From assembly GCA_049522565.1 (NCBI GenBank), contig JBEKNT010000047.1, forward strand, positions 1 to 23,989: DNA of 23,989 bases, given 5' to 3'. A program made the translations under genes and the position numbers. A model generated the notes under the pieces. The model was not told the DNA's origin and did no database searches. It saw only the letters and a program-made list of their open reading frames with translations. Shown here in pieces: positions 9,204 through 16,871 of this stretch. The stretch comes from JASHVB01 sp049522565. GTDB taxonomy: Bacteria; Pseudomonadota; Alphaproteobacteria; Acetobacterales; Acetobacteraceae. How positions within the stretch are numbered: position 1 is the first letter of the stretch; each line of letters begins with the position of its first letter.

Positions 9204-10177
9204 AACCCGCGCTCCCGCCCAAGCACCGACGCCGGTGCACGCGGCCGCCGTGCGGCGGTCACCCAGCGCCACAGCCGCACCGAGCCAGGCACCAAGCCCT
9301 CCGGCATGAACACGACGATCAGCACGAAGATCGCGCCGAGCACGAAGTTCCAGCGCTCGATATAGGCGCTGGCGACGTCCTTCATGATCACCACCAGCGC
9401 CGCGCCGGCGATCGGGCCGAACAGCGTGCCGGTGCCGCCGGCGATCACCATCAGCAACGCCTCGGCCGACGCGCTCAGTGCCACGGTCTGCGGGCTGACG
9501 AACTGGTTGTAGTACAGATACAGCAACCCGGCGACGCCGCTCCAGAAGCCGGAGAACAGGAACGCGACAAAGCGCGTCAACCAGACATTGTAGCCGAGCG
9601 CGGTCATGCGCCTCGGCTGGTCGCGCGTGCCGCGCACCGCGGCGCCGAATGGCGACGCAACGAGCACCGCCATGCTGCCGAGCGCGACCAGGAACACCAC
9701 CAGCGTCGCCCAGTAGAACGCCGGCGCGTTGTCCAGTGCGAGGCCGAACGGATGCGGCCGCAGGTTGATCGACACGCCGTTGTCGCCGTTGGTCAGGCTG
9801 ATCCAGCGATAGGCAATGCCCCAGACGATCTGGCCCAGCGCCACGGTGATCATGACGAAGCCCAGCCCGGTGCCGCGCAGCGCCAGCATCGCGAAAATCG
9901 CTGTCACCCCCAGCGTGGCCGTCAGGGCGCCGATGGCGACGACGATGCTGCCATGGCCGGCATTGATCAGCGTGGCGGCGGCGTAGCAGGCCACGCCGAA
10001 CAGCGCGGCATGACCGAGCGTCACCAGCCCGGCATAGCCGACCAGCACGTTCAGCCCCAGTGCCAGCACGGCATAGATCAGCACCTGCGCCGCGATGTTG
10101 ATGTAAAAGGTGTTGCCGATCCAGAACGGCAACGTGACCAGCGCGGCGAGCGCGACGACGAGCGCGACCCGCTTCAT
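9200..10177 (-). CDS. livM: branched-chain amino acid-type ABC transporter permease LivM
   Basis: An inner-membrane permease of 325 residues with about nine or ten hydrophobic segments. It begins MKRVALVVALAALVTLPFWI. Family marks include LGLNVLVGYAGLVTLGHAALFG near residue 45, GYNVWLTRFVAFLFSG in the EAA-like cytoplasmic loop, and the C-terminal GGTGTLFGPIAGAA with the ending FMPEGLVPG. The ATG overlaps the livH stop as ATGA; the open frame extends upstream but that part is antisense-like and inside livH. The last 20 residues are arginine-rich. It pairs with LivH to form the membrane channel. Confidence 0.93.
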   Translation of the reverse strand: MKRVALVVALAALVTLPFWIGNTFYINIAAQVLIYAVLALGLNVLVGYAGLVTLGHAALFGVACYAAATLINAGHGSIVVAIGALTATLGVTAIFAMLALRGTGLGFVMITVALGQIVWGIAYRWISLTNGDNGVSINLRPHPFGLALDNAPAFYWATLVVFLVALGSMAVLVASPFGAAVRGTRDQPRRMTALGYNVWLTRFVAFLFSGFWSGVAGLLYLYYNQFVSPQTVALSASAEALLMVIAGGTGTLFGPIAGAALVVIMKDVASAYIERWNFVLGAIFVLIVVFMPEGLVPGSVRLWRWVTAARRPRAPASVLGRERGL

Positions 10178-11028
10178 AGCGTGATCCGGCCGAACAGGCC
10201 GCGCGGACGGATCACCAGCACGATGAGCATCGGCAGGAACAGGATGACATAGGCCAGTTCGGGGAAGATCGCCTGGCCGAAATTGTACAGGAAGCCGACC
10301 ACGAAACTGCCGACCAGCGAGCCCAGCAGGCTGCCGCTGCCGCCGAGGATCACCACGACCAAAGCGAGCGGCAGCATGTCCTGGTCCAGCCCGGGATAGA
10401 CCGACAGGATCGGCCCGCCGATCACGCCGGCGAATCCCGCCAGCCCGGCGCCGAGCGAGAACACGATGGTGAACAGGTGCGACACGCGGATGCCGACGAC
10501 GCGCGCCATGGCGGGGTCGTCCACCGCGGCGCGGATCATCGCGCCGAGCCGCGTCTTGTCGAGCAATCCCCATAGTGCGGCAGCGATCGCCACGGCGATC
10601 AGGATGATGAGCAATCGATAGGTGGGAACCGCGACGCCGGCGACATGCGTCGCGCCGACGCCGATCGCCGGTGTGTCCACCGAGATCGGGTCACCACCCC
10701 ACAGCATGAGGCAGGTATCGGCAACCATGAACGACAGGCCGAGCGTCACGAGTACCTGGGCAAGTTCGGCGCCGACCAGGCGGCGCAGCACGCAGCGCTC
10801 GATGATGCCGCCGAACAGCGCGACGCCCAGACCGGCGCCCAACGCGGCGATCCAGAAGTTGCAGCCCCAGCCGATAAGCGTCACGCCGAAATAGGCGCCG
10901 AGCATGAACATCGAGCCATGCGTCAGGTTGGGTATGCGCATCAGCCCGAAGATCAGCGAGAACCCGGCCGAGAGCAGAAATAACAGGCCGCCCAGGGTGA
11001 CGCTGTTGATGGCAAGGATGGTCCACAT
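10174..11028 (-). CDS. livH: branched-chain amino acid-type ABC transporter permease LivH
   Basis: An inner-membrane permease of 284 residues, normal for LivH. It starts MWTILAINSVTLGGLLFLLSAGFS and has the family segment LIFGLMRIPNLTHGSMFMLGAYFG (residues about 26-49), in which N-x-x-H-G-x-x-x-x-x-G is typical. The C-terminal half has VVILGGSGSLLGSLVGSFVVG and ends VIRPRGLFGR, also family-like. It lies 200 bases downstream of the binding-protein gene, and that gap is filled almost entirely by a large inverted repeat, so livHMGF may be transcribed at a lower level than the binding protein. Confidence 0.93.
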   Translation of the reverse strand: MWTILAINSVTLGGLLFLLSAGFSLIFGLMRIPNLTHGSMFMLGAYFGVTLIGWGCNFWIAALGAGLGVALFGGIIERCVLRRLVGAELAQVLVTLGLSFMVADTCLMLWGGDPISVDTPAIGVGATHVAGVAVPTYRLLIILIAVAIAAALWGLLDKTRLGAMIRAAVDDPAMARVVGIRVSHLFTIVFSLGAGLAGFAGVIGGPILSVYPGLDQDMLPLALVVVILGGSGSLLGSLVGSFVVGFLYNFGQAIFPELAYVILFLPMLIVLVIRPRGLFGRITL

Positions 11029-11039
11029 GGGTTGATAAC

Positions 11040-11212
11040 CTCTTCCGCGCTACGCGCGGGAGAGGTCAAGATGCGAAGCATCGAGGGTGAGGGTGATCGG
11101 GTCGGCACGCAACCCTGCTGCGGACCGCACCAACCGTCGGTCGTGTGCCGACCCGATCACCCTCACCCGCGTCGCTATGCTCCGCGACCTCTCCCGCCGC
11201 AGGCGGGAGAGG
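11040..11212. repeat. family B large inverted repeat inside the liv operon
   Basis: Two arms of about 65 bases (11040-11105 and 11148-11212) are near-reverse complements. The outer part is CTCTTCCGCG…GAGAGGT, the middle GATGCGAAGCATCGAG against CGTCGCTATGCTCCGCG, and the inner part GGGTGAGGGTGATCGGGTCGG against its complement. About 40 bases between the arms can form a further small stem (CAACCCTGC…). The element fills the 200-base gap between the binding-protein gene and livH. The same element occurs at 14404-14542. Confidence 0.88.
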
Positions 11213-11228
11213 TTTTCGTTCCTCCGCA

Positions 11229-12455
11229 TCAGCTTTTCAGCGGCGGATAATCGCGCGAGTATACCGGCTGTTCCAGGAACCACTTCTCATCGAAGGTCCA
11301 GAACTGGCTGACGTCCGGATAGGTCTTGATCGTGTGCTGCGCCAGCTTGCCATCCTGCTTCACTACGCGGCGGATATAGATATTCCCTACAACGTTACCG
11401 AAATGGTCGAAGTGGAACGGCCCGCGCGGCGAATCCTTCAGCGACACCGCGCGCAGTGCCTTGATCAGCGCCTCCTTGTCCTCGGTCTTGCCGTCGAGGG
11501 TTTCGAGCGCCGCCTCGGCGACCAGGCCGTTGATGTACATCCCCGCAGCATACAGGCCGGGAATGAAGCCGGTATCGCGCACCATACCGGCGACGAACTG
11601 CTTGTTGCCCGGCGTATCGAGGTCGGACGTATAGGCCGAAGCGGTGATCATGCCGAGCGCCTCGTCGCCGAAACTCTTCATCAGCGCATCGTCGCCCGCC
11701 GTGCCGCCGCCGAGCAACGGCAGCGTCAACCCGGCATCGCGATACTGCTTCAGGAAGCGCAACGGATCGGAACCGGCGAAGCCCTGGACGATCACGTCCA
11801 CGCCGGTGAGCTGCGCCAGATAGGGCGTGTAGTCCGGCGTGACGAGCGGCGGCCACAGCTTCTTGTCGATATGGCCGCCGCCGCCTTCGAACACCCGCTG
11901 GAAGCCGCCCATCTGTTCGTAGCCGAACGCGAAGTCCTCGACGATGGTGATGGCGGTCTTGTAGCCCAGTTCCTTCCGCGCATAGTCGGCGAGCGGATGC
12001 ATGGGCTGCGCCGATGTGGCGGAGGCGCGCACGAAATACGGATTGGGCTTGCGCTGCGTCATGTCCTCGGCGGCGGCCAGGCTCAGGATCGGCGTCTTGT
12101 GCGCGGCGACGTAATCGGAAATCGCCAGCAGCTCGAACGCGGCGAGCGGACCGAAGATCATATCGACCTGGTCGCGCTCGATCAGTTCCTGTGCCTTGGT
12201 TTTGGTGCCGGCCGGATTGCCGCCGGTGTCGCCGACCACCAGCTCCATCGGCCGGCCGGCGATCTTGTTGTTGCGATCCTTGAAGAACAGCGCGGTGCCC
12301 TGTTCCATCTGGATGCCGCCCTGCGCCAACGGCCCGGTCTTCACCGTCAGCAATCCGATGCGGATGGGTTTGTTCTGCGCGATGGCGGGCATCGGCAGCG
12401 TCGCGGCACCGGCCGTGCCGGCAAGGAACGCGCGTCTTGTGAGTCTGGCGGTCAT
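11229..12455 (-). CDS. branched-chain amino acid-type ABC transporter substrate-binding protein
   Basis: Periplasmic ligand-binding protein of the LivJ/Leu-Ile-Val-binding family, 408 residues. The start was set at ATG 12455, preceded by GGGAGGGAGACG, an ideal ribosome binding site. The N-terminus MTARLTRRAFLAGTAGAATL has a twin-arginine-like RRAFLAG followed by a hydrophobic stretch, with a likely cleavage after PAIA. This suggests export by Tat, or by Sec with an arginine-rich n-region. The mature part begins IRIGLLTVKTGPLAQGG, as in this family, and contains VDMIFGPLAAFELLAISDY. The ligand is unknown; it is more like the amide/aromatic-ligand members than classic LivJ, but this is only an impression. 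It is the first gene of the transporter cluster. Confidence 0.92.
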   Translation of the reverse strand: MTARLTRRAFLAGTAGAATLPMPAIAQNKPIRIGLLTVKTGPLAQGGIQMEQGTALFFKDRNNKIAGRPMELVVGDTGGNPAGTKTKAQELIERDQVDMIFGPLAAFELLAISDYVAAHKTPILSLAAAEDMTQRKPNPYFVRASATSAQPMHPLADYARKELGYKTAITIVEDFAFGYEQMGGFQRVFEGGGGHIDKKLWPPLVTPDYTPYLAQLTGVDVIVQGFAGSDPLRFLKQYRDAGLTLPLLGGGTAGDDALMKSFGDEALGMITASAYTSDLDTPGNKQFVAGMVRDTGFIPGLYAAGMYINGLVAEAALETLDGKTEDKEALIKALRAVSLKDSPRGPFHFDHFGNVVGNIYIRRVVKQDGKLAQHTIKTYPDVSQFWTFDEKWFLEQPVYSRDYPPLKS

Positions 12456-12596
12456 CCGTCGTCTCCCTCCCGCCTGTGTCTTCCAGGCTGCGCGTGTCCT
12501 AAAGGCTGCGCGGCGGGCCGTCCAGCGCGGCGCGATCACTTGCGCCTCCCCGTGAGCCGGTGAACGATGGCATCCGTTTCATCAAGGAGCCGACCC

Positions 12597-13550
12597 ATGC
12601 AACGCAGCATCGCCGTGGGCCTGGGGATCATGGAGTTCCCGTTCGACACCGCTGCCGGCTTCTGGCGCTGGGTCGATCTGTGTGAATCGGGCGGCATCGA
12701 TTCGCTGTGGCAGACCGACCGGCTGATCAGCCGGGCACCGATCCTGGAGAGCATGAGCGCGCTGGCGGCGATCGCCGGACGCACGCGGCGCCTCAAGTTC
12801 GGTGTCAACGTTGTTTCGGTGGCGATGCGCGAGCCGGTGCTGCTGGCGAAACAATGCGCCACGATCGACATGCTGTCGGGCGGCCGGCTGCTGCCCGGCT
12901 TCGGCATTGGCAGCCCGCGCGGGCCGGAGTGGCAGGCGATGCATCTCGACGCCTCGACCCGCGGCCGCAAGACCGACGAGGCGCTGGAAATCATCGGCCG
13001 GCTCTGGGCGGGGGAGAAACTGGACTACGCGGGAAAGCATTTCCGCCTGACCGGCGCGCAGATCGCGCCGCTGCCGGCGCAACCCGATCTGCCGATGTGG
13101 ATCGGCGGTTCGTCCGACGCTGCGGTGCGGCGGACCGCGCGCTATGGCACCGGTTGGCAGGCGGGGGCCGAGCCAGCCGTGGAAGTCGGCCGCGTCATCG
13201 CCGCAATCCGTGCCGCCGTGGTGGAAGCCGGCCGGCACATCGACGACGATCATTACGGTGCCGCCTGCGCGTACCGCTTCGGCACCTGGGACGATCCCGG
13301 CATGGGGCGGGTGGGGGAAGCCTATCGCGCGCGCACCGGCCGCGATCCGCGTGAGGCGTTCGCGGTGGGCGACGCGACAACCATCCTGACGCGGATTGCC
13401 GAGTATGTGGACGCCGGCGCCTCGAAGTTCATCCTGCGTCCGGCCGCGCAGGGCGATGAGGACATGCTGGCGCAGACGCGGCGGTTGATCGAGGAGGTGC
13501 TGCCGCTGGTTGCGGCGCGCTGGCCGCGCCCAGTGAAGAGTGCGGCGTGA
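12597..13550 (+). CDS. luciferase-like (LLM class) flavin-dependent oxidoreductase
   Basis: A 317-residue protein of the bacterial luciferase-like fold, using FMN or F420. The start at ATG 12597 follows AAGGAG (12584-12589) by 7 bases; an earlier in-frame ATG at 12567 has no such site. Family marks include SLWQTDRLI (36-44), a conserved acidic/aromatic active-site region, the block LAKQCATIDMLSGGRLLPGFG (82-102) and GIGSPRGPEW just after it. PMWIGGSSDAAVRRTARYGTGW in the second half is also typical. The gene is divergent from the transporter's binding-protein gene with 141 bases between them, so the two could share control and act on the same imported compound. Substrate unknown. Confidence 0.88.
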   Translation: MQRSIAVGLGIMEFPFDTAAGFWRWVDLCESGGIDSLWQTDRLISRAPILESMSALAAIAGRTRRLKFGVNVVSVAMREPVLLAKQCATIDMLSGGRLLPGFGIGSPRGPEWQAMHLDASTRGRKTDEALEIIGRLWAGEKLDYAGKHFRLTGAQIAPLPAQPDLPMWIGGSSDAAVRRTARYGTGWQAGAEPAVEVGRVIAAIRAAVVEAGRHIDDDHYGAACAYRFGTWDDPGMGRVGEAYRARTGRDPREAFAVGDATTILTRIAEYVDAGASKFILRPAAQGDEDMLAQTRRLIEEVLPLVAARWPRPVKSAA

Positions 13551-13560
13551 GCGCTGCGCC

Positions 13561-13658
13561 GTCATTGCGAGGCGCGCAGCGCCGCAGCAATCCCCTGCCT
13601 GACGAGCAGGGGTTCGTCACGCGGTGGATTGCTTCGGCGCTGCGCGCCTCGCAATGAC
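13561..13658. repeat. family D inverted repeat, 33-base arms
   Basis: Arms at 13561-13593 and 13626-13658 are reverse complements with a single mismatch in 33 positions; they begin GTCATTGCGAGGCGCGCAGC. The 32-base middle contains a smaller stem (CCCCTGC…GCAGGGG). The element begins 10 bases after the oxidoreductase stop and ends 13 bases before the tlyA start. GTCATTGCGAGG-type elements are known from several bacterial groups (from memory). Confidence 0.9.
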
Positions 13659-13670
13659 AGGCATGCTCGT

Positions 13671-14447
13671 ATGAAGCATCGCGCCGATCAGCTTCTGGTC
13701 GATCGCGGACTGGCGGAATCGCGCACCCGCGCGCAGGCGCTGATCCTGGCGGGCAAGGTGTTCGCGGGCGAGCGCCGCATCGACAAGGCCGGTTCCGCGA
13801 TTGCGGAGGACACGCCGCTTGAAGTGCGTGGCCAGGACCACCCGTGGGTGTCGCGCGGCGGGTTGAAGCTGGATCACGCGCTGCGGCATTTCGGGCTGTC
13901 GCCGGCCGGCCGCGTCTGCCTCGATATCGGCGCCTCGACCGGCGGTTTCACCGACGTGCTGCTGGCACACGGCGCGGCGAAGGTGCATGCGGTCGATGTC
14001 GGCCATGGCCAGTTCGCCTGGAAGCTGCGATCCGATCCGCGTGTCGTGGTGCACGAGAAGACCAACGCGCGTTACCTGACTGCGGCCAATATCGCCGATC
14101 CGATCCAGGCGCTGGTATGCGATGCGAGTTTCATCGGGTTGGCGACGCTGCTGCCCGCGCCGCTCGCGCTATGCGTTTCCGGCGCCTGGGCGGTGGCGCT
14201 GATCAAGCCGCAATTCGAAGCCGGACCGGAATCGGTCGGACGCAAAGGTGTGGTCCGCGATCCGGCCGTGCATCAGGCGGTCTGCGAGCGCATCCGCGCA
14301 TGGTGGGCGGCGCAACCCGGCTGGACGGTGCTGGGGATTACCGAAAGCCCCATCACCGGCCCGGAGGGGAACAAGGAGTTTCTGATCACGTCGACCTTTA
14401 CCGCTCCCGCTGCGCGGGAGAGGTCGCCGAGCGAAGCCGCCGGGTGA
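13671..14447 (+). CDS. tlyA: TlyA-family rRNA (cytidine-2'-O)-methyltransferase / hemolysin A family
   Basis: A 258-residue protein with an N-terminal S4 RNA-binding domain (1-60) and a Rossmann-type SAM-dependent methyltransferase domain. Known members methylate cytidine 2'-OH groups in 16S and 23S rRNA. Seen: RADQLLVDRGLAESRTRAQA in the S4 domain, WVSRGGLKL (59-67) at the linker, the SAM loop CLDIGASTGGFTDVLL (83-98), and the candidate catalytic residues K66, D151, K179 and E236. The start is the ATG at 13671; the upstream in-frame ATG lies in the family D repeat. The last 14 residues (PAARERSPSEAAG) are encoded by the family B repeat, which also supplies the stop. The normal family end appears to be around STFTAP. 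Confidence 0.92.
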   Translation: MKHRADQLLVDRGLAESRTRAQALILAGKVFAGERRIDKAGSAIAEDTPLEVRGQDHPWVSRGGLKLDHALRHFGLSPAGRVCLDIGASTGGFTDVLLAHGAAKVHAVDVGHGQFAWKLRSDPRVVVHEKTNARYLTAANIADPIQALVCDASFIGLATLLPAPLALCVSGAWAVALIKPQFEAGPESVGRKGVVRDPAVHQAVCERIRAWWAAQPGWTVLGITESPITGPEGNKEFLITSTFTAPAARERSPSEAAG

Positions 14448-14542
14448 GGGTGATCGGGTGGTCCCGAAACAGAAACTATGCGCCGACCCGATCACCCTCA
14501 CCCTCGCCGCTCCGCGTCTCGACCTCTCCCGCGACGCGGGAG
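14404..14542. repeat. family B inverted repeat overlapping the 3' end of tlyA
   Basis: Arms at 14404-14459 and 14486-14542 are near-reverse complements: CTCCCGC…GGGAGAGGTCG, then GGGTGAGGGTGATCGGGT, and the mirror image. The 26-base centre differs from the copy at 11040. The first 44 bases lie inside tlyA and encode its last residues. A short stem follows at each end (CTCCCG-CTG-CGCGGGAG and CTCCCGCG-A-CGCGGGAG). Confidence 0.88.
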
Positions 14543-14615
14543 TGGTTTGCTTACGCGTGGGTCCGCGGCTGCACCACGGCGATGCGAAAGCTCATTGTCG
14601 CCTCCCTCGGCCGCG

Positions 14616-15053
14616 CTATTCCAGCGTCAGCGGCGCGCCATCCAGCTCTTCGGCCCGTTCGACCTTGATCAGCACCGCGAACCCTTTCTTGTCCGGGTCA
14701 CGATCCTTCTCCGGTTGCACCAACCGGCGCCAGACTTCCTCGTAGGCCGCGCCGGACTTGTGGATCGCCGCGGTGCCGTAGAAGCGCGCGATGCCGCCTT
14801 TCGGCAGCACGCCGTCAACCCGCAGTTGCGGTTTGCGGAAATACACCGTCACCTTGCTGCCGTCGTGCAGATTGCCGGTGGTGGAACCCTTGCCGCGCTC
14901 CCATAACGCGAGGTGCTCGTCGTCGTACACCATGGTGCTGCCGCGGGGCGTAATCTGCGCAAAGCCGTCCGGCAGCGCGGTGCCGACCAGGCAGACGTTG
15001 TCCGGGAATGCCGTGTTGATATGCGGCTGCAAGGTCTTGGGAATGGTCGTCAC
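14616..15053 (-). CDS. pyridoxamine 5'-phosphate oxidase family (FMN-binding split-barrel) protein
   Basis: A 145-residue member of the small PNPOx-like split-barrel group, which binds FMN (or sometimes heme or F420). Seen: NVCLVGTALPDGFAQITPRG (19-38), followed by LALWERGKGSTTGNL and KVTVYFRKPQLR, which follow the usual strand pattern of this fold. It lacks the C-terminal dimer/substrate region of true PdxH, so vitamin B6 synthesis is unlikely; a general flavin reductase or stress role is more plausible. It is divergent from sthA, with 88 bases between the starts and a G/C dyad in the gap. Its 3' end faces the family B repeat and tlyA. Confidence 0.85.
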   Translation of the reverse strand: MTTIPKTLQPHINTAFPDNVCLVGTALPDGFAQITPRGSTMVYDDEHLALWERGKGSTTGNLHDGSKVTVYFRKPQLRVDGVLPKGGIARFYGTAAIHKSGAAYEEVWRRLVQPEKDRDPDKKGFAVLIKVERAEELDGAPLTLE

Positions 15054-15091
15054 GCCGAGGTCCTCCAGAAAGTGCCTGCTTCCCGATCATA

Positions 15092-15109
15092 GGGGGAGAA
15101 ATTTCCCCC
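15092..15109. promoter_or_regulatory. dyad between divergent flavoprotein gene and sthA, possible operator
   Basis: GGGGGAGAAATTTCCCCC, an 18-base imperfect palindrome (five G pairing with five C, with an AAATTT-like centre), sits in the middle of the 88-base gap between two divergently transcribed redox genes. A shared operator or a small hairpin in one leader would both fit. No regulator gene adjoins. Confidence 0.35.
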
Positions 15110-15141
15110 ACAAGCCGACGCGACGTGGTTAGCATGCGGGC

Positions 15142-16533
15142 ATGAACAGCTACGACTTCATCGTGATCGGCAGCGGCCCCGCCGGGCGCCGTGCGGCGAT
15201 CCAGGCCGCCAAGCTCGGCCGCTCGGTGCTCGTGGTGGACAAGGGCCGCCGCGTCGGCGGCGTTTCGGTGCACACCGGCACCATCCCCTCGAAAACCCTG
15301 CGCGAGACCGTGCTGAACCTGACCGGCTGGCGGGAACGCGGCTTCTACGGGCGCGCCTATCGGGTGAAAAAGGACATCGAGGCCAAGGACCTGATGGCGC
15401 GGCTGCACATGACGCTGGACCACGAGGTGGACGTGCTGGAACACCAGTTCGCCCGCAACGCGGTGACGACGCTGCGCGGCACGGCACGCTTCCTCGATCC
15501 GCACCGCATCGAGATAACGTTGGACAGCGGCGACATCCGCGTGCTGACCGGCGAGCGCTTCCTGGTGGCGGTGGGCACGCGCCCCTACCGCCCCGCCGAC
15601 GTGCCGTTCAACGGCCACAGCGTGGTGGACAGCGACGAGATCGTCGACATTCTCCGGCTGCCGCGCAGCCTGACCGTGGTCGGCGGCGGCGTGATCGGCG
15701 TCGAGTATGCCACCATCTTCAGCGCGCTGGATGTCACCGTCGCTCTGGTGGAAGCGCGGCCCGGTATCCTTGAATTCATCGACGATGAACTGATCGAGGA
15801 CTTCACCCATCAATTGCGCGACCGCGGCATGGCGCTGCGCTTCGGTTGCAAGGTGGCGCGCATCGAATTCGAGAACGACTGGCCGGTCACCGTGTTGGAG
15901 AACGGCCGCCGCCTGCGGTCGGAGATGCTGCTTTATGCCGCGGGCCGGGTCGGTGCGACCGATGCGCTGAATCTGGATTCCTGCGGCTTGACCGCGGATC
16001 AGCGCGGCCGCTTGAAAGTGGATGCGGTCACGTTCCAGACCGAGGTGGCGCATATCTACGCCGCCGGCGACGCCATCGGTTTCCCGAGCCTGGCCTCTAC
16101 GTCGATGGAGCAGGGGAGGATTGCGGCCTGCCACGCGTTCAATATGCCGATGCCGCCGGCGCCGGAGTTTTTTCCGTATGGCATCTACTCGGTGCCGGAG
16201 ATTTCGACTGTCGGGATGAGCGAGCAGGAGGTGCGCAAGCGCGACATTCCGTATGAATGCGGGGTGGCGCGGTTTCGCGAGACGTCGCGCGGACATATCA
16301 TGGGGCTCAATGCCGGGCTGCTGAAGATGCTGTTCGCGTTGGACACGCGGCGCTTGCTTGGCGTGCATATTGTCGGGGAGGGCGCGACGGAACTGGTGCA
16401 TATCGGCCAGGCGGTGCTGAACCTGCAAGGCACGCTGGACTACTTCATCGAGAACACGTTCAACTACCCGACGCTGGCGGAGGCGTACAAGATCGCCGCG
16501 CTGGACGCATGGAACCGCATGACGCACGCATAG
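15142..16533 (+). CDS. sthA: soluble (Si-specific) NAD(P)+ transhydrogenase
   Basis: FAD-dependent enzyme that moves hydride between NADPH and NAD+, balancing the two pools in the cytoplasm. The 463 residues match the dihydrolipoamide dehydrogenase-like flavoprotein fold: FAD motif GSGPAG (10-15), NAD(P) motif VVGGGVIGVEYA (about 184-195) and the second FAD motif IYAAGDAIGFPS. Where lipoamide dehydrogenases carry the redox cysteine pair CxxxxC, this protein has S42 and T47 (VGGVSVHTGTIPSKTLRE), and the C-terminal HPT is YPT. Both points fit SthA and rule out lipoamide dehydrogenase or mercuric reductase. The C-terminus YPTLAEAYKIAALDAWNRM agrees with SthA. A second ATG 11 bases upstream is out of frame; the ribosome binding site is weak. 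Confidence 0.93.
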   Translation: MNSYDFIVIGSGPAGRRAAIQAAKLGRSVLVVDKGRRVGGVSVHTGTIPSKTLRETVLNLTGWRERGFYGRAYRVKKDIEAKDLMARLHMTLDHEVDVLEHQFARNAVTTLRGTARFLDPHRIEITLDSGDIRVLTGERFLVAVGTRPYRPADVPFNGHSVVDSDEIVDILRLPRSLTVVGGGVIGVEYATIFSALDVTVALVEARPGILEFIDDELIEDFTHQLRDRGMALRFGCKVARIEFENDWPVTVLENGRRLRSEMLLYAAGRVGATDALNLDSCGLTADQRGRLKVDAVTFQTEVAHIYAAGDAIGFPSLASTSMEQGRIAACHAFNMPMPPAPEFFPYGIYSVPEISTVGMSEQEVRKRDIPYECGVARFRETSRGHIMGLNAGLLKMLFALDTRRLLGVHIVGEGATELVHIGQAVLNLQGTLDYFIENTFNYPTLAEAYKIAALDAWNRMTHA

Positions 16534-16559
16534 GCGACGCCCAAGAATAACGGCGTCGC
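16534..16559 (+). terminator. hairpin directly after sthA
   Basis: GCGACGCC (16534-16541) and GGCGTCGC (16552-16559) pair perfectly over 8 bases around a 10-base loop, starting at the first base after the sthA stop codon. No T-run follows, so it may be a weak terminator or an mRNA 3' stabiliser. Confidence 0.4.
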
Positions 16560-16582
16560 GTATCGCAAGACCCGAACCAACA

Positions 16583-16722
16583 CGTCATGGCGGGCCCCCG
16601 GGTCAAGTGCCCGGGGGCAGGCTCCGGCCCGCCATTCACGACTTTCTTGCGTGAGATCAGCATAGTCTTGGATGCCGACCGGAGCCTGCCACCGGGCGCT
16701 TGACCCGGTGGTCGGCATGACG
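16583..16722. repeat. family A repeat, long inverted pair
   Basis: Arms at 16583-16634 and 16671-16722 are near-reverse complements (CGTCATGGCGGGCCCCCGGG… and …GTCGGCATGACG) and share the GGTCAAG(T/C)GCCCGG core and GGCAGGCTCCGG. Each arm also folds on itself. It fills the middle of the 338-base gap between sthA and the Kdo hydroxylase gene, whose two genes converge. The remaining 149 bases (16723-16871) show nothing I recognise. Confidence 0.85.
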
Positions 16723-16871
16723 GGGGGGAACGGGCCGACGCGCCATCAATCGATTCGTCCATTGTCGGGCGTCGACTAACGATCTGAAAATCATCCCACA
16801 GTTTCGACGAGCGCCGAGAAATTCGAAATAACGCGGGCGCGGTTATCGGCGACGGGTTCCCCGGCGCATGT

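Noticed and set aside
14815..16527. Minus-strand open frame of 570 codons
   Set aside because: Complement of sthA, with the same His/Arg/Gln-rich composition and no motif.
16464..16718. Minus-strand frame of 84 codons
   Set aside because: Formed by the long family A inverted repeat; such frames are a usual artefact of this element.
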